DNA from: Parvularcula sp964556115
GTDB lineage: Bacteria; Pseudomonadota; Alphaproteobacteria; Caulobacterales; Parvularculaceae
Direction of reading: 5' to 3'
NCBI GenBank assembly: GCA_964556115.1
Contig: CAZKVC010000001.1
Span: 372,001 to 436,000 of the forward strand
DNA length: 64,000 nt
Below are positions 8,401 to 17,083 of this stretch, piece after piece. The position numbers and the translations under genes are program-made. Numbering within the stretch: position 1 is the stretch's first letter; each line of letters begins with the position of its first letter. Below the pieces are notes generated by a model, which saw only the letters and a program-made list of their open reading frames with translations, had not been told where the DNA came from and did not search any database.

Positions 8401-9090
8401 ATGCAAGACGAGACCGGACGCCAGCAAGGCACCGCGAAACCCGTTGCCGACGACAAGACGAAGAACAAGGTCCAAAGTGCCGGCGAGGCCGTGCGCGACG
8501 CGGCCAGCGAAGGCCAGAAGACAGCCCAGCAAACCGCTTCCGCCGTTGCCGGTGCCGCGCGTGAACAGGCCGAGCAGGGCCGTGAGCAGCTCGCCGAGAA
8601 CGCCAACTATCTCAAGGACAGTGCACGGGCAACGGCCGAGCGTCAGGCGGAGCAGCGCAAGGGCCAGGCTGCGGACTACGCAGCTGATACTGCCGAGGAC
8701 CTGCGCACCGCCGAACAGGATGTCAGCAACCGCTGGATCTCGGCTGCCCTCAGCCAGGGCGCGGAAGGCTTCGAAACCCTTGCCGAGAGCCTTCGCGGCA
8801 AATCGGTGGGAGAGATCGTCAACCAGACGCAGACTTTCGCCCGCCAGCACCCAGCAACCTTCCTGACCGGCTGTTTTGCCGTTGGCGTCGCTGCCAACCG
8901 CGCCCTTCGCGCGACCAAGAATCAGTCGAGCTATACGGATCGTCAGGGTGAGTTCTTTTCGGACCGTCGGGAGAGCGAGCTGCATCAGCCCGAGACCACG
9001 GCCTATGGCGAGACATCGCCTGGCTATCAGGCACAGCGCACCGAGACCGAAACCGAGCGGTTCGGCAGCACGCCTTACGAACAATCCTGA
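8401..9090 (+). CDS. LEA-like/nutrient-stress coiled-coil protein
   Basis: The 229-residue protein is rich in Ala, Glu, Gln and Arg with an 11-residue-like helical periodicity in its first 110 residues (for example GQKTAQQTASAVAGAAREQA), resembling late-embryogenesis-abundant or apolipoprotein-type amphipathic helices. One short hydrophobic stretch near residue 155 (PATFLTGCFAVGVAANRAL) could touch the membrane. The tail is polar and disordered. Start chosen at 8401 after an AGGAGG site. It is the first gene of a three-gene unit with a holin-X-like protein and a DUF3618 protein, a set often linked to stress or starvation. Function unproven. Confidence 0.65.
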   Translation: MQDETGRQQGTAKPVADDKTKNKVQSAGEAVRDAASEGQKTAQQTASAVAGAAREQAEQGREQLAENANYLKDSARATAERQAEQRKGQAADYAADTAEDLRTAEQDVSNRWISAALSQGAEGFETLAESLRGKSVGEIVNQTQTFARQHPATFLTGCFAVGVAANRALRATKNQSSYTDRQGEFFSDRRESELHQPETTAYGETSPGYQAQRTETETERFGSTPYEQS

Positions 9091-9102
9091 GGAACCAAGA
9101 TC

Positions 9103-9537
9103 ATGGCCATACCCGTGAACAAGATAGAGGAGCAGGAGCAGGAACCGGATCTGACCGGCCGCTCGACGCCTGCGGTGCTGACCAGTCTGGTCAGTAATGT
9201 CAGTGAGATGGTGCGGACCGAAGTGCGGCTTGCCAAGGCTGAGATCACCGAAAAGGCGGATCAGGCCAAAAGCGGCGCGATCGGCCTCTTCGTCGGAGGG
9301 GGCATTACCCTCCTCGGGCTGATCTTCATCCTTCTGGCAGCCATCTTCGGCCTGACCGCCGCAACCGGCCTTCCGCTTTGGGCATCCTCGCTCATCGTCG
9401 GCGGCATTATCGGCATCGCCGGCTTCATCATGCTGCAGAGCGCCCTCTCGAAACTGAAACCCAAGAACCTCGAGCCGGAGAAGACGGAAACCGCGCTCAA
9501 GCGCGACGCCCAGCTCGTCAAGGAGACCATGCAATGA
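9103..9537 (+). CDS. holin-X-superfamily (phage holin family-like) membrane protein
   Basis: The 144-residue protein has an amphipathic N-terminal helix (LVSNVSEMVRTEVRLAKAEI) and two membrane helices, about residues 68-90 and 94-112 (IGLFVGGGITLLGLIFILLA and IVGGIIGIAGFIMLQSAL). This is the pattern of the Actinobacterial holin-X/DUF1469 group, which is not phage-specific despite the name. It starts 12 bases after the LEA-like gene and overlaps the next gene by ATGA, so the three are co-translated. Confidence 0.75.
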   Translation: MAIPVNKIEEQEQEPDLTGRSTPAVLTSLVSNVSEMVRTEVRLAKAEITEKADQAKSGAIGLFVGGGITLLGLIFILLAAIFGLTAATGLPLWASSLIVGGIIGIAGFIMLQSALSKLKPKNLEPEKTETALKRDAQLVKETMQ

Positions 9538-10616
9538 CCCATCATACCGACCGCATCCAAGAGCAGCTCGAAGAGGCGCGCGCCCGCACGCGCCGCGACA
9601 TCGACGACCTGCAGACCCGTGCCCACGAGCGTACCTTCCTTGATGAAGGCATCAGCGCGCTTGGTGGTACGGATCTTCGTCTGTATGCCGAAAGAGCTGG
9701 CAAGACCCTCCTTCGCCAGGTTCAGGCGCATCCGCTTCCGTCCGCGCTGATCGGCGCTGGCCTTGCCATGATGGCGACCGGCGGCACCCGCCTCGCGCAG
9801 GAAAACCGGCACGAAAGCGATTGGGACCGTTACGATCCCTACGCCGATGACCGCGCTGGCCTGACCGAGGCGGCCGAGCATCAGGAGCTCGAAGCGCTCT
9901 ACGGCACTGAATGGCGCGACGCCCATCGCACCATGACGCTGGCCGAAGAGACCGAACGCCTGAACCGTCGCCGCGACGATGAAGACGCGGTCGCCTATCA
10001 AACGCGTCTCTATGATGCTTATGGCCGCGCGCTCGAGATCGAACGCAACGATAATGAAGACGATACAGGCTTCCGTAAGCGGATTGATGACAGCCTGAAC
10101 GCATCGCGCCGCAAGGTCGATGATTTCCGCAATCGGTTCCATGAGCACCGTCAGCGGACCGGCCAACAGGTCCGTGGTGCTTACGACCGTTCGCGTGCTG
10201 GTCTTCAGAGTGCTTACGGTTCGGCATCGCGCCATACCCGCGAGACCGCAGCTTCGGCACAGGCCGGTGTTCGCAGTGCCGTCAGCCAGTCGCGCTACGC
10301 AGCGCAGGACGCGGCCCATTCGTCGAAGGAAGCGCTTCGCACCAGCGCGCACCGCACGGAAGACTTCATCACCGACAACCCCTTCGCGGCAGGCGGCATC
10401 GCCCTTCTCGCAGGCCTTGCGGCAGGCTCGTTCTTCCGCATGACCGAACGCGAGGAACGCGCCCTCAGCGGCGTTGCCACGGCGGTCGACGACCAGGCAC
10501 GGCAACTCAACGCCAAGGCCAACGAAAAAGTCCGTGAGTATGCAGAGGAAGTTGAACGGGTCGCGAAGGATGTCCGCAGCGACCTCAAGACCGAAGAGCC
10601 GCGAACCACAGCGTAA
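9534..10616 (+). CDS. DUF3618-type membrane-associated protein
   Basis: The 360-residue product begins with the DUF3618 signature (IQEQLEEARARTRRDIDDLQ) followed by a short hydrophobic stretch (PLPSALIGAGLAMMATGG). The long middle is charged and helical. A second hydrophobic segment sits near residue 285 (NPFAAGGIALLAGLAAGSFF), then a coiled tail. It overlaps the previous gene by four bases. The DUF3618 plus holin-X pairing is frequent in Alphaproteobacteria, but the biochemical role is not known. Confidence 0.7.
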   Translation: MTHHTDRIQEQLEEARARTRRDIDDLQTRAHERTFLDEGISALGGTDLRLYAERAGKTLLRQVQAHPLPSALIGAGLAMMATGGTRLAQENRHESDWDRYDPYADDRAGLTEAAEHQELEALYGTEWRDAHRTMTLAEETERLNRRRDDEDAVAYQTRLYDAYGRALEIERNDNEDDTGFRKRIDDSLNASRRKVDDFRNRFHEHRQRTGQQVRGAYDRSRAGLQSAYGSASRHTRETAASAQAGVRSAVSQSRYAAQDAAHSSKEALRTSAHRTEDFITDNPFAAGGIALLAGLAAGSFFRMTEREERALSGVATAVDDQARQLNAKANEKVREYAEEVERVAKDVRSDLKTEEPRTTA

Positions 10617-10636
10617 GCTCTCGACACTTCAAGAGA

Positions 10637-10663
10637 AAGGCCGCCCATCGAGGCGGCCTTTTT
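10637..10663. terminator. bidirectional rho-independent terminator
   Basis: The nine-base stem AAGGCCGCC/GGCGGCCTT has a six-base loop, with five T residues on the plus strand (10659-10663) and an A-rich stretch on the other side. It separates the convergent DUF3618 gene and obgE and can serve both. Confidence 0.85.
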
Positions 10664-11700
10664 CATGGCCGCCAGCCCTCATCCGTCTCGCTATCTGGGG
10701 CCTCTTCAGACGTCCCGTCGACCTCCTGCCAGAGCGCGCGCTTGAGCTTGGGCATGCCGTCGCCGGTGACAGCCGAGACGACATGCACATTGGTCCCGGT
10801 CGCATTCGACAGCATTCTGGAGCGTTCGGCGAGGATGTCATCCTCCACGGTATCGGATTTTGAAAGAGCCACGACTCTGGGCTTGTCCATCAGACCGTGC
10901 CCGTAAGCGGCCAGCTCGGCACGGACGGTTTCGTAGTCCTCCACCACATCCGCGGAACCGCCGTCCACGAGGTGCAAGAGCACCGCGCAACGCTCGACGT
11001 GGCCAAGGAACCGGTCACCAATGCCTGCGCCCCGGTGCGCGCCTTCGATGAGGCCCGGTATATCGGCGAGAACGAAGCTCTGCCCAGGGCCGAGCCTGAC
11101 CACGCCAAGTTGCGGAACGAGTGTGGTGAACGGATAATCGGCGATCTTCGGCTTCGCCGCCGAGACCACCGACAGGAAGGTCGACTTGCCCGCATTGGGA
11201 AGCCCCACGAGCCCCGCATCGGCCAGAAGCTTGAGACGCAGCCAGATCGTCCGCTCCTCGCCCGGATGGCCAGGATTGGCACGGCGCGGCGCTTGAGTGA
11301 CTGAACTCTTGAAACGGGCATTGCCGAACCCGCCATTGCCGCCCTTGGCGAGAAGAACTTCCTTGCCGTCCTCATCCAAATCGGCGATCAGCGTCTCTTC
11401 GTCTTCCTCGTAGATCTCCGTACCCGTTGGAACGAGAACGACGATGCCGTCGCCGCCAGCTCCGGTCTTCTGGCGGCCCGAACCGCCACGCCCGTTCTGG
11501 GCCTTGAAGTGCTGCTGGTAGCGGTAGTCGATGAGGGTGTTGAGATCATCCGTGGCCCGCGCGATGACGTGGCCGCCGCGCCCGCCATCGCCGCCATCGG
11601 GGCCACCGAACTCGATATATTTCTCGCGGCGGAAGCTGAGCGCACCATTGCCGCCGTCACCGGCCTTCACGTAGATCTTTGTACGGTCGAGGAATTTCAT
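10663..11700 (-). CDS. obgE: GTPase ObgE/CgtA
   Basis: The 345-residue protein has the glycine-rich Obg fold at the N-terminus (residues 1-158, for example KAGDGGNGALSFRREKYIEF) followed by a GTPase domain with G1 GLPNAGKST, G3 DIPGLIEGAHRG and G4-like ALSKSDT. Obg is an essential ribosome-assembly and stress GTPase. Its neighbours rplU and rpmA upstream are the classical obg operon partners. Here a GNAT gene is inserted between rpmA and obgE, and its stop overlaps the obgE start (ATGA). Confidence 0.97.
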   Translation of the reverse strand: MKFLDRTKIYVKAGDGGNGALSFRREKYIEFGGPDGGDGGRGGHVIARATDDLNTLIDYRYQQHFKAQNGRGGSGRQKTGAGGDGIVVLVPTGTEIYEEDEETLIADLDEDGKEVLLAKGGNGGFGNARFKSSVTQAPRRANPGHPGEERTIWLRLKLLADAGLVGLPNAGKSTFLSVVSAAKPKIADYPFTTLVPQLGVVRLGPGQSFVLADIPGLIEGAHRGAGIGDRFLGHVERCAVLLHLVDGGSADVVEDYETVRAELAAYGHGLMDKPRVVALSKSDTVEDDILAERSRMLSNATGTNVHVVSAVTGDGMPKLKRALWQEVDGTSEEAPDSETDEGWRP

Positions 11701-12224
11701 CGGACGAGACTTTCCGGGTGAAGGACGAAGGGGTCATGACGGACCTCCCGGCGCTGCGCCTGCGAATACCCGCTGACACGACCGCCGAGGGGGCGGAAGC
11801 CGGTCTTTGCAAGGACGCGCTTCGAAGGCTCATTCCAGTCGGAGACGACTGCGGTGATCGCAGGCAGCCTCAACTGTTTGAAGCCGAAGCGGCAGACGGC
11901 GCGCGCCATCTCGGTGGTGTAGCCCTGACCCCAGTGGTCCGGCCCGATCATGTAGCCGAGCGAATAGCTAGCGCCGGTTTCGCGGTGAAGACCGATCGAG
12001 CCGATCGGCCGTCCGCCGAGCGTCGGGTAGAAAACGAAGGCGCCCTCGTCCTCAAGCCACGCCTTGCGGACCATGAAGACGGTGTGGGCGTAGGAAAGTG
12101 GGTAAGGCCAGGACCCGGTATTGCCGAGAACCTCCCAGCCCCTGATCTCATGCCAAAAGGCCCGCGCACCGCGCAGGCCTGCTGGTCGAAGGACCAATCG
12201 GTCGGTTCGTATCGTGTGCGGCAT
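11697..12224 (-). CDS. GNAT-family N-acetyltransferase (RimJ/RimL-like)
   Basis: The 175-residue protein opens with the RimJ/RimL-type motif TIRTDRLVLRPAG and carries the acetyl-CoA binding pattern around GYMIGPDHWGQGYTTEMARA, followed by the beta-bulge segment ITAVVSDWNEPSKRVLAKTG and FRPLG. Such enzymes acetylate N-terminal or side-chain amines of proteins or small molecules; the substrate cannot be predicted. It is translationally coupled to obgE and lies 36 bp after rpmA. Confidence 0.88.
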   Translation of the reverse strand: MPHTIRTDRLVLRPAGLRGARAFWHEIRGWEVLGNTGSWPYPLSYAHTVFMVRKAWLEDEGAFVFYPTLGGRPIGSIGLHRETGASYSLGYMIGPDHWGQGYTTEMARAVCRFGFKQLRLPAITAVVSDWNEPSKRVLAKTGFRPLGGRVSGYSQAQRREVRHDPFVLHPESLVR

Positions 12225-12260
12225 GCCCGTGCGGCTCCCCGCCGGGCGTACCCGCCCGGC

Positions 12261-12527
12261 TTATTCTGCGGCTTGCGCCGGCTCGACCGAGACGACCTTG
12301 CGGTCATCCTTGACGGTGCGGAATTTCACCCGGCCGGAGATCTTGGCGAAGATGGTGTGGTCCTTGCCGAGCCCCACATTGTCACCCGGCTTGTAGCGCG
12401 TGCCGCGCTGGCGGATGATGATGTTGCCCGGAATCACGGCTTCGCCGCCATATTTCTTCACGCCAAGGCGTTTGGATTCTGAATCGCGACCGTTACGGGA
12501 CGAGCCGCCTGCCTTTTTATGTGCCAT
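12261..12527 (-). CDS. rpmA: 50S ribosomal protein L27
   Basis: The 88-residue protein matches L27 throughout: N-terminus MAHKKAGGSSRNGRDSESKR, then RLGVKKYGGE and GNIIIRQRGTRYKPG. L27 reaches into the peptidyl transferase centre. It follows rplU by 21 bp in a normal rplU-rpmA pair. Confidence 0.98.
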   Translation of the reverse strand: MAHKKAGGSSRNGRDSESKRLGVKKYGGEAVIPGNIIIRQRGTRYKPGDNVGLGKDHTIFAKISGRVKFRTVKDDRKVVSVEPAQAAE

Positions 12528-12548
12528 TTCGTGCTCCTGCCCGCGCGA

Positions 12549-12860
12549 TTACGCGGAAATCTTGTTGATCTTCAGGGTCGTCAGGTCCTGACGATGGCCC
12601 TTCTTCCGACGATAGTTCTGACGGCGGCGCTTCTTGAAGACGATGATCTTCTTGCCGCGGCCCTGCTCGACGATCTCGGCCTCGACCTTGGCGCCGTCGA
12701 TGAGGGGCGCGCCGACTTTCACGTCGTCGCCGCCCAGCATCAGCACCTCGTCGAGGGTGATGGTGTCGCCAGCCTCACCGGCCAGTTTCTCGACATTGAT
12801 AACGTCACCGGCCTTGACGCGATATTGCTTGCCGCCGGTCTTGATGACTGCGTAGTTCAT
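12549..12860 (-). CDS. rplU: 50S ribosomal protein L21
   Basis: The 103-residue protein is L21 from start (MNYAVIKTGGKQYRVKAGD) to end (KKRRRQNYRRKKGHRQDLT..). It is the first gene of rplU-rpmA-GNAT-obgE. A plausible promoter and a GC-rich leader hairpin lie upstream. Confidence 0.98.
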   Translation of the reverse strand: MNYAVIKTGGKQYRVKAGDVINVEKLAGEAGDTITLDEVLMLGGDDVKVGAPLIDGAKVEAEIVEQGRGKKIIVFKKRRRQNYRRKKGHRQDLTTLKINKISA

Positions 12861-12898
12861 GCTTGCTCCGCTAAGCTCTCTTGACTTGCCTTCTCGGT

Positions 12899-12958
12899 CC
12901 GGGGTTCGACTGCCCCGGTTGAAGAGGGGCAGCTAGAGAGAAAAGCGGCCTGCGTCAA
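12899..12958 (-). promoter_or_regulatory. putative rplU promoter and leader hairpin
   Basis: On the minus strand TTGACG (12958-12953) and CTAGCT (12936-12931) are spaced by 16 bases as a sigma-70-like promoter. Downstream the transcript would form a hairpin with stem CCGGGG/CCCCGG and an 8-base loop (12918-12899), 38 bases before the L21 start. Leaders of this kind often mediate ribosomal-protein autoregulation; here that is inference. Confidence 0.4.
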
Positions 12959-12979
12959 GAACGGAAGGGGTCCACGACC

Positions 12980-13933
12980 ATGGCAAAACGATCACCCAGC
13001 GAAGCCCGCGCTCTGTTCCGCGAGATGATGGCGAAGCAGCCCGTCCCCGTCGTGGCTGCGCCGATGTTCATCGTCTCCGGCCCCGCTCTCGTCAAAGCCG
13101 AATGCGAAGCGGGCATCGTCGGCGCCTTCCCGGCGCTGAACGCACGGCCGGCCGAGGCGCTGACCGAGTGGATCGAGGAGATCAAGGCGGTCGGCAGCCC
13201 TTTTGCGGTTAACCATATCGTCCACCGCTCGAACGACCGGCTGATGCATGATCTCGAGGTCACGGTGAAGCACGAGGTGCCCCTCGCCATCACCTCCCTC
13301 GGCGCGCGGCCGGAGGTGTTCGAAGCCACCCAGAGCTATGGCGGCCTCTGCTTCCATGACGTCATCAACAACACTTTCGCCAAGAAGGCGATCGAGAAAG
13401 GCGCGGACGGCTTGATACTGGTCGCGGCAGGCGCTGGCGGCCATGCAGGCGTCCTCTCGCCCTTCGCGTTCCTCGCCGAAGTGCGCGAGTGGTTCGACGG
13501 ACCAATCCTTCTTTCGGGCGCAATCGCAACCGGCCAGGGTGTCCTCGCGGCGCAGGCGGCGGGCGCCGATGCCGCCTATATCGGTTCGGCCTTCATTGCT
13601 TCCGAAGAAGCGAACGCGCCCGATCCCTACAAGATGGGCGTCGTCGAAGGCGCCATGGAAGACATCGTCTATACGAACTATTTCTCCGGCATTCACGGCA
13701 ACTATCTCAAACCGTCGATCAAGGCGGCCGGGATGGACCCGGACAACCTGCCGGTGGCCGACCCTTCCAAGATGGATTTCAAGTCTGGCGGCGAGAACTC
13801 GGCCAAGGTCTGGAAGGACATCTGGGGCGCCGGCCAGGGGATCGGTGCGGTCAAGTCGCTCGGCACGGTGAAGAGCCTCGTCGATCGTCTCAGCACGGAG
13901 TACCGTACGGCCAAGGATTTGCTGACGGCCTAG
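12980..13933 (+). CDS. nitronate monooxygenase (NMO-family FMN enzyme)
   Basis: The 317-residue TIM-barrel protein has the 2-nitropropane dioxygenase/NMO pattern: PVPVVAAPMFIVSGPALV near the N-terminus, the FMN phosphate-binding segment ILVAAGAGGHAG, and LLSGAIATGQGVLAAQAAGA. It oxidises alkyl nitronates or acts as a related flavin enzyme in the cytosol. The NMO-like PF03060 family is broad, so substrate is uncertain. The gene ends overlapping the stop of the convergent hybrid kinase by a few bases. Confidence 0.88.
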   Translation: MAKRSPSEARALFREMMAKQPVPVVAAPMFIVSGPALVKAECEAGIVGAFPALNARPAEALTEWIEEIKAVGSPFAVNHIVHRSNDRLMHDLEVTVKHEVPLAITSLGARPEVFEATQSYGGLCFHDVINNTFAKKAIEKGADGLILVAAGAGGHAGVLSPFAFLAEVREWFDGPILLSGAIATGQGVLAAQAAGADAAYIGSAFIASEEANAPDPYKMGVVEGAMEDIVYTNYFSGIHGNYLKPSIKAAGMDPDNLPVADPSKMDFKSGGENSAKVWKDIWGAGQGIGAVKSLGTVKSLVDRLSTEYRTAKDLLTA

Positions 13934-15222
13934 CCGGCAAGTCGGGTGTGACCTTCGGCAGGGAGGGTCTCGACCGGAATATAGCGCTTGCGCATGGCCT
14001 CGCCGAGGGCCTCCTGAAGACTGTCCGCCAAGACCGGCTTGGCAACGAAAGCGTCGATGCCCGCGGCGGCCAGACGAGGATCATGGGCCGCGGCGGTCCT
14101 TCCGGATACCGCGACGATTGCGGCACCCCGGCTGATGCCTTCGGTCCTGATGCGTTCTGCACAGACGAACCCGTTCACGCCGGGCATGACGAGGTCGAGC
14201 AGCACGACATCCACCGGCTCCCGCGCGGCGATCGCGGCGGCGGTCTCGCCGTCCTCGGCGCAGGTGACCTTGGCGAAACCGTAGGGTTTCAGCAGTTCCT
14301 TCAGCACAAAGAGGTTGAGAGGGTTGTCGTCGACGACCAGAGCCGAAAGATGACCGAGTTGCCGCCCATCGAGCGCAGCGGAGGCAGGCTCGAGCGCCAG
14401 GGGCGGTTCGTCATTGGGGCGGCAGGGGACAGCCTTGAAGGCGAGGGAGAGACAGGTGCCCTGCCCTTCGAGTTTCTCGGCCTTCAGCCTGCCGCCGAGT
14501 TTCTTCGCGTGCACCCCGGCGAGCGCCAGTGAGAGGACCGACCCCGGACGACCTTCCAGCGCGTGATCGGAGGCGCGGGCCGGGCTGAAATAATCCGAGG
14601 ACCGCGCGGGGTTCTCCGCCGTGCCCGTATCGTAGACGGAAAAACGGATCTGCACCCGCCCGTCGCTCATTCCGCAAGAGGTGCAGGAAAGCTTGACCGA
14701 TCCCCAGCCGCTTTGCTCGAGAGCTTCGTCGATCAGTGCTCCGACAGCCTGTTTGACGGAGGCGGGTTCGGTCCTGATCCAGATGTCCGGCATGGCGCCC
14801 ATGATGACGCTGAGCCGGGAGCCTTCTTCGGCCAGCCGCCGGTTGCGCTTGCGCACCATGGTGGTGATCTCGGCGGCAAGATCCATCGGCTCGCCGGCCC
14901 GCTCGCGCGCAGTGGTGGTCCCCTCAAGGAGTTGTTCCGCCTCGCGCAGGGTCTTTTGCAAGGCGGCGATACCGCGCTGCCGCACGTTTTCATCGGCGCC
15001 CTCCATCACAAGGACGCCCAGCCCCTGGCGAAGCTCATGCACCGCCGCGAGCAGCAGCGTCCGGCGGTCGGCGTCGGCGAAACCCCCGCCGATCCAGCCC
15101 TTGCGGATGAGGCCAACGGTCAGGAACGCGCTCCCGAGGGCGATGCTGGCTGAGCTGACGGTCAGAAGGAGGAACATGACGAAGCCTTTGGGTGGATGCT
15201 GTACGGACCAGATCGCAACCAT
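13930..15222 (-). CDS. degenerate hybrid sensor kinase with receiver domain
   Basis: The 430-residue protein has one N-terminal membrane helix (about residues 16-38), a dimerisation helix with a candidate His (AAVHELRQGLGVL), an ATPase-like region (180-285) and a C-terminal receiver (about 300-410). The receiver keeps its active residues: VVDDNP, phospho-acceptor in VVLLDLVMPG, Ser in VAVSG and Lys in VAKPV. The ATPase part looks impaired. The N-box Asn is replaced (ALIDEALEQ) and the G2 glycines read GSVLSLALAGV. It may work as a phosphotransferase or pseudokinase. A second possible start is the ATG at 15177. Confidence 0.75.
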   Translation of the reverse strand: MVAIWSVQHPPKGFVMFLLLTVSSASIALGSAFLTVGLIRKGWIGGGFADADRRTLLLAAVHELRQGLGVLVMEGADENVRQRGIAALQKTLREAEQLLEGTTTARERAGEPMDLAAEITTMVRKRNRRLAEEGSRLSVIMGAMPDIWIRTEPASVKQAVGALIDEALEQSGWGSVKLSCTSCGMSDGRVQIRFSVYDTGTAENPARSSDYFSPARASDHALEGRPGSVLSLALAGVHAKKLGGRLKAEKLEGQGTCLSLAFKAVPCRPNDEPPLALEPASAALDGRQLGHLSALVVDDNPLNLFVLKELLKPYGFAKVTCAEDGETAAAIAAREPVDVVLLDLVMPGVNGFVCAERIRTEGISRGAAIVAVSGRTAAAHDPRLAAAGIDAFVAKPVLADSLQEALGEAMRKRYIPVETLPAEGHTRLAG

Positions 15223-15307
15223 AGCGTGCAGTTCTAAACCAAGCGTTCAGGGCAGAGAGGTTCAGCACCTCAGGCGAACAATTTGCCGCCTCAGGCGTTG
15301 TCCTCCC

Positions 15308-16999
15308 ATGGCGTATCAACCCAAGGCTGCCGCCTCACCGCTCTTCGTCGCCCTTGTGCTCTTCGCCGCGCTCTTCGGCGCGGACGCCTTCGCGCAAAGC
15401 GACAGTGGGCCGCATGTCTTCAAGGTCGAGAGTTTGAACCCGGGCCTTCCCGAGCCGGAACGTCTCATCGACCGCTCGACCCCGCAGACCAGCCTCGAGA
15501 CCTTCATGATGGCCGGGGAGACCGAAGACTGGGCGCGCGCGGCCCAAATCCTCGACCTTTCCGCCCTGCCCGAGGACAGACAGAACGTCGAAGGACCGAT
15601 CCTTGCGCAGCAGCTCCACTATTTTCTCGAGCGCTCGCTCAATCTCGACTGGGCCGGCATCAGTGACCGTCCGGATGCGGTCGATGTCACAGCGACGGAC
15701 CAAAGCGCCTTCGCAGGTGAGCCGCGCCGCAGCCTCAGGCTCGCGCTGATCTCGGCCGAAGGCCGCAGCATCTCGGTCCGCATTGCAAGGCTGAAGACCG
15801 AAGACGGTGACCCCATGTGGATGTTCCCCAGACAGACAGTCGAGGAAATCCCCGTCCTCTACGGCCGCTATGGTCCCAGCCCCTTCGAGGAGACGCTGCC
15901 TTCTTTCCTGCGCGCGGAGGCGTTCTGGACGCTTGCCTGGTGGGAGGTCATCGCCCTGCCGCTCGTCATCATCTTCGCCGGGCTGCTTGCCGCTGCCGTG
16001 TGGCGGGCGCTCTCGGCGTTGAAGCGCAGCGATCACCTCAACGCCTTTGACGGGATTGTCCGGGCGGTCCGGCTGCCGATGACGCTCCTGGTCTTCGCCG
16101 CCGTCTTCACACTGGTTCAGGCGCTTCTCTTCACCTTCTCAGGGGCTGTGAATTCCGTCCTCGAGCCCATCATGATCGCGCTCATCGTCATCGCCCTCGG
16201 CGCTCTCATCGTCGAGTTCATTGACGCAGCGATCGACCGTGTGGCGAACAGTAAGGACGAGGATGTCACCCATCCCAACGCCGAAGCGGACCGGGCGTTC
16301 TACACCACCCTTTCGGCCGTCCGCCGTTTCGTCCTGGTCATCTTCCTGATCGTCGGCACCGCCTTCGTCCTGATCGAGAGCAATCTGACCCGGACGATGG
16401 GTTTCTCGCTTCTCGCTTCGGCTGGGGTGATCGGCCTCGTGCTCGCCTTCGCGGCGCGCGAGCTACTGGCGAACATCATGGCGAGCCTCCAGATCGCTTT
16501 CGCCAAGACGGCGCGCATAGGCGATGCCGTCCTGTTCGAAGACCGCTGGTGCTATGTCGAGAAGATCGGCTTCACCCATGTTCGGTTGCGGACCTGGGAC
16601 GACAAGCGGATGATGACCCCGGTCACCGAGTTCGTCAGCAGCACCTTCGAGAACTGGACCAAGACGGATCCGACGCTTGCGAAATACGTCGTCCTGACCC
16701 TCGACCACCGGGCGGACGTCGATCAGCTGCGCGGTCCGTTCGAGGAATTCATCGACGCGGAAGAGGGTGTGCTGAACCGCGAGGAAGCGAAGGTCACGAT
16801 CATCGGCCACAGCCGCGATGGCATGGAGGCCCGCTTCCTCTTCTACGCAGGCGATCCCTCGACCGCCTGGGAGATCCACTGCCGTCTGCGCGAGATGCTC
16901 CTGAAGAAGGCGTCCGAGCTCGACGTCCTGGCCTCGCAGGTTGAGGGCCCGACCTTCCTGCCCCGGGAACGGGAAGTGAGGCTCGGTTCTGCCGGATGA
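15308..16999 (+). CDS. MscS-family mechanosensitive channel with extra periplasmic domain
   Basis: The 563-residue protein has a signal peptide (residues 1-28), an extra N-terminal periplasmic domain of about 190 residues, then several membrane helices (about 215-405) and the MscS pore and beta domain: SLLASAGVIGLVLAFAAREL, then FAKTARIGDAVLF and WDDKRMMTPVTEF. MscS channels release solutes during hypo-osmotic shock. This is longer than E. coli MscS (286) and resembles medium-size YbdG/YbiO-like channels. The ATG at 15308 directly precedes the signal peptide. Confidence 0.88.
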   Translation: MAYQPKAAASPLFVALVLFAALFGADAFAQSDSGPHVFKVESLNPGLPEPERLIDRSTPQTSLETFMMAGETEDWARAAQILDLSALPEDRQNVEGPILAQQLHYFLERSLNLDWAGISDRPDAVDVTATDQSAFAGEPRRSLRLALISAEGRSISVRIARLKTEDGDPMWMFPRQTVEEIPVLYGRYGPSPFEETLPSFLRAEAFWTLAWWEVIALPLVIIFAGLLAAAVWRALSALKRSDHLNAFDGIVRAVRLPMTLLVFAAVFTLVQALLFTFSGAVNSVLEPIMIALIVIALGALIVEFIDAAIDRVANSKDEDVTHPNAEADRAFYTTLSAVRRFVLVIFLIVGTAFVLIESNLTRTMGFSLLASAGVIGLVLAFAARELLANIMASLQIAFAKTARIGDAVLFEDRWCYVEKIGFTHVRLRTWDDKRMMTPVTEFVSSTFENWTKTDPTLAKYVVLTLDHRADVDQLRGPFEEFIDAEEGVLNREEAKVTIIGHSRDGMEARFLFYAGDPSTAWEIHCRLREMLLKKASELDVLASQVEGPTFLPREREVRLGSAG

Positions 17000-17083
17000 C
17001 GCGCTCGTCAGGCGCCTTTCCCTTGACCTGAACCCCTCTGCCCGAAAGGGTTCCAGGGAACGATAAAAGATCAAGGAAACGCC

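Noticed and set aside
7051..9534. Minus-strand open frame of 827 codons
   Set aside because: It runs opposite tRNA-Leu, the NDUFA9-like gene and two more genes, has no domain and arises from the high GC content.
9103..9537. Prophage holin
   Set aside because: No other phage genes nearby; this holin-X-like family is common in chromosomes outside prophages.
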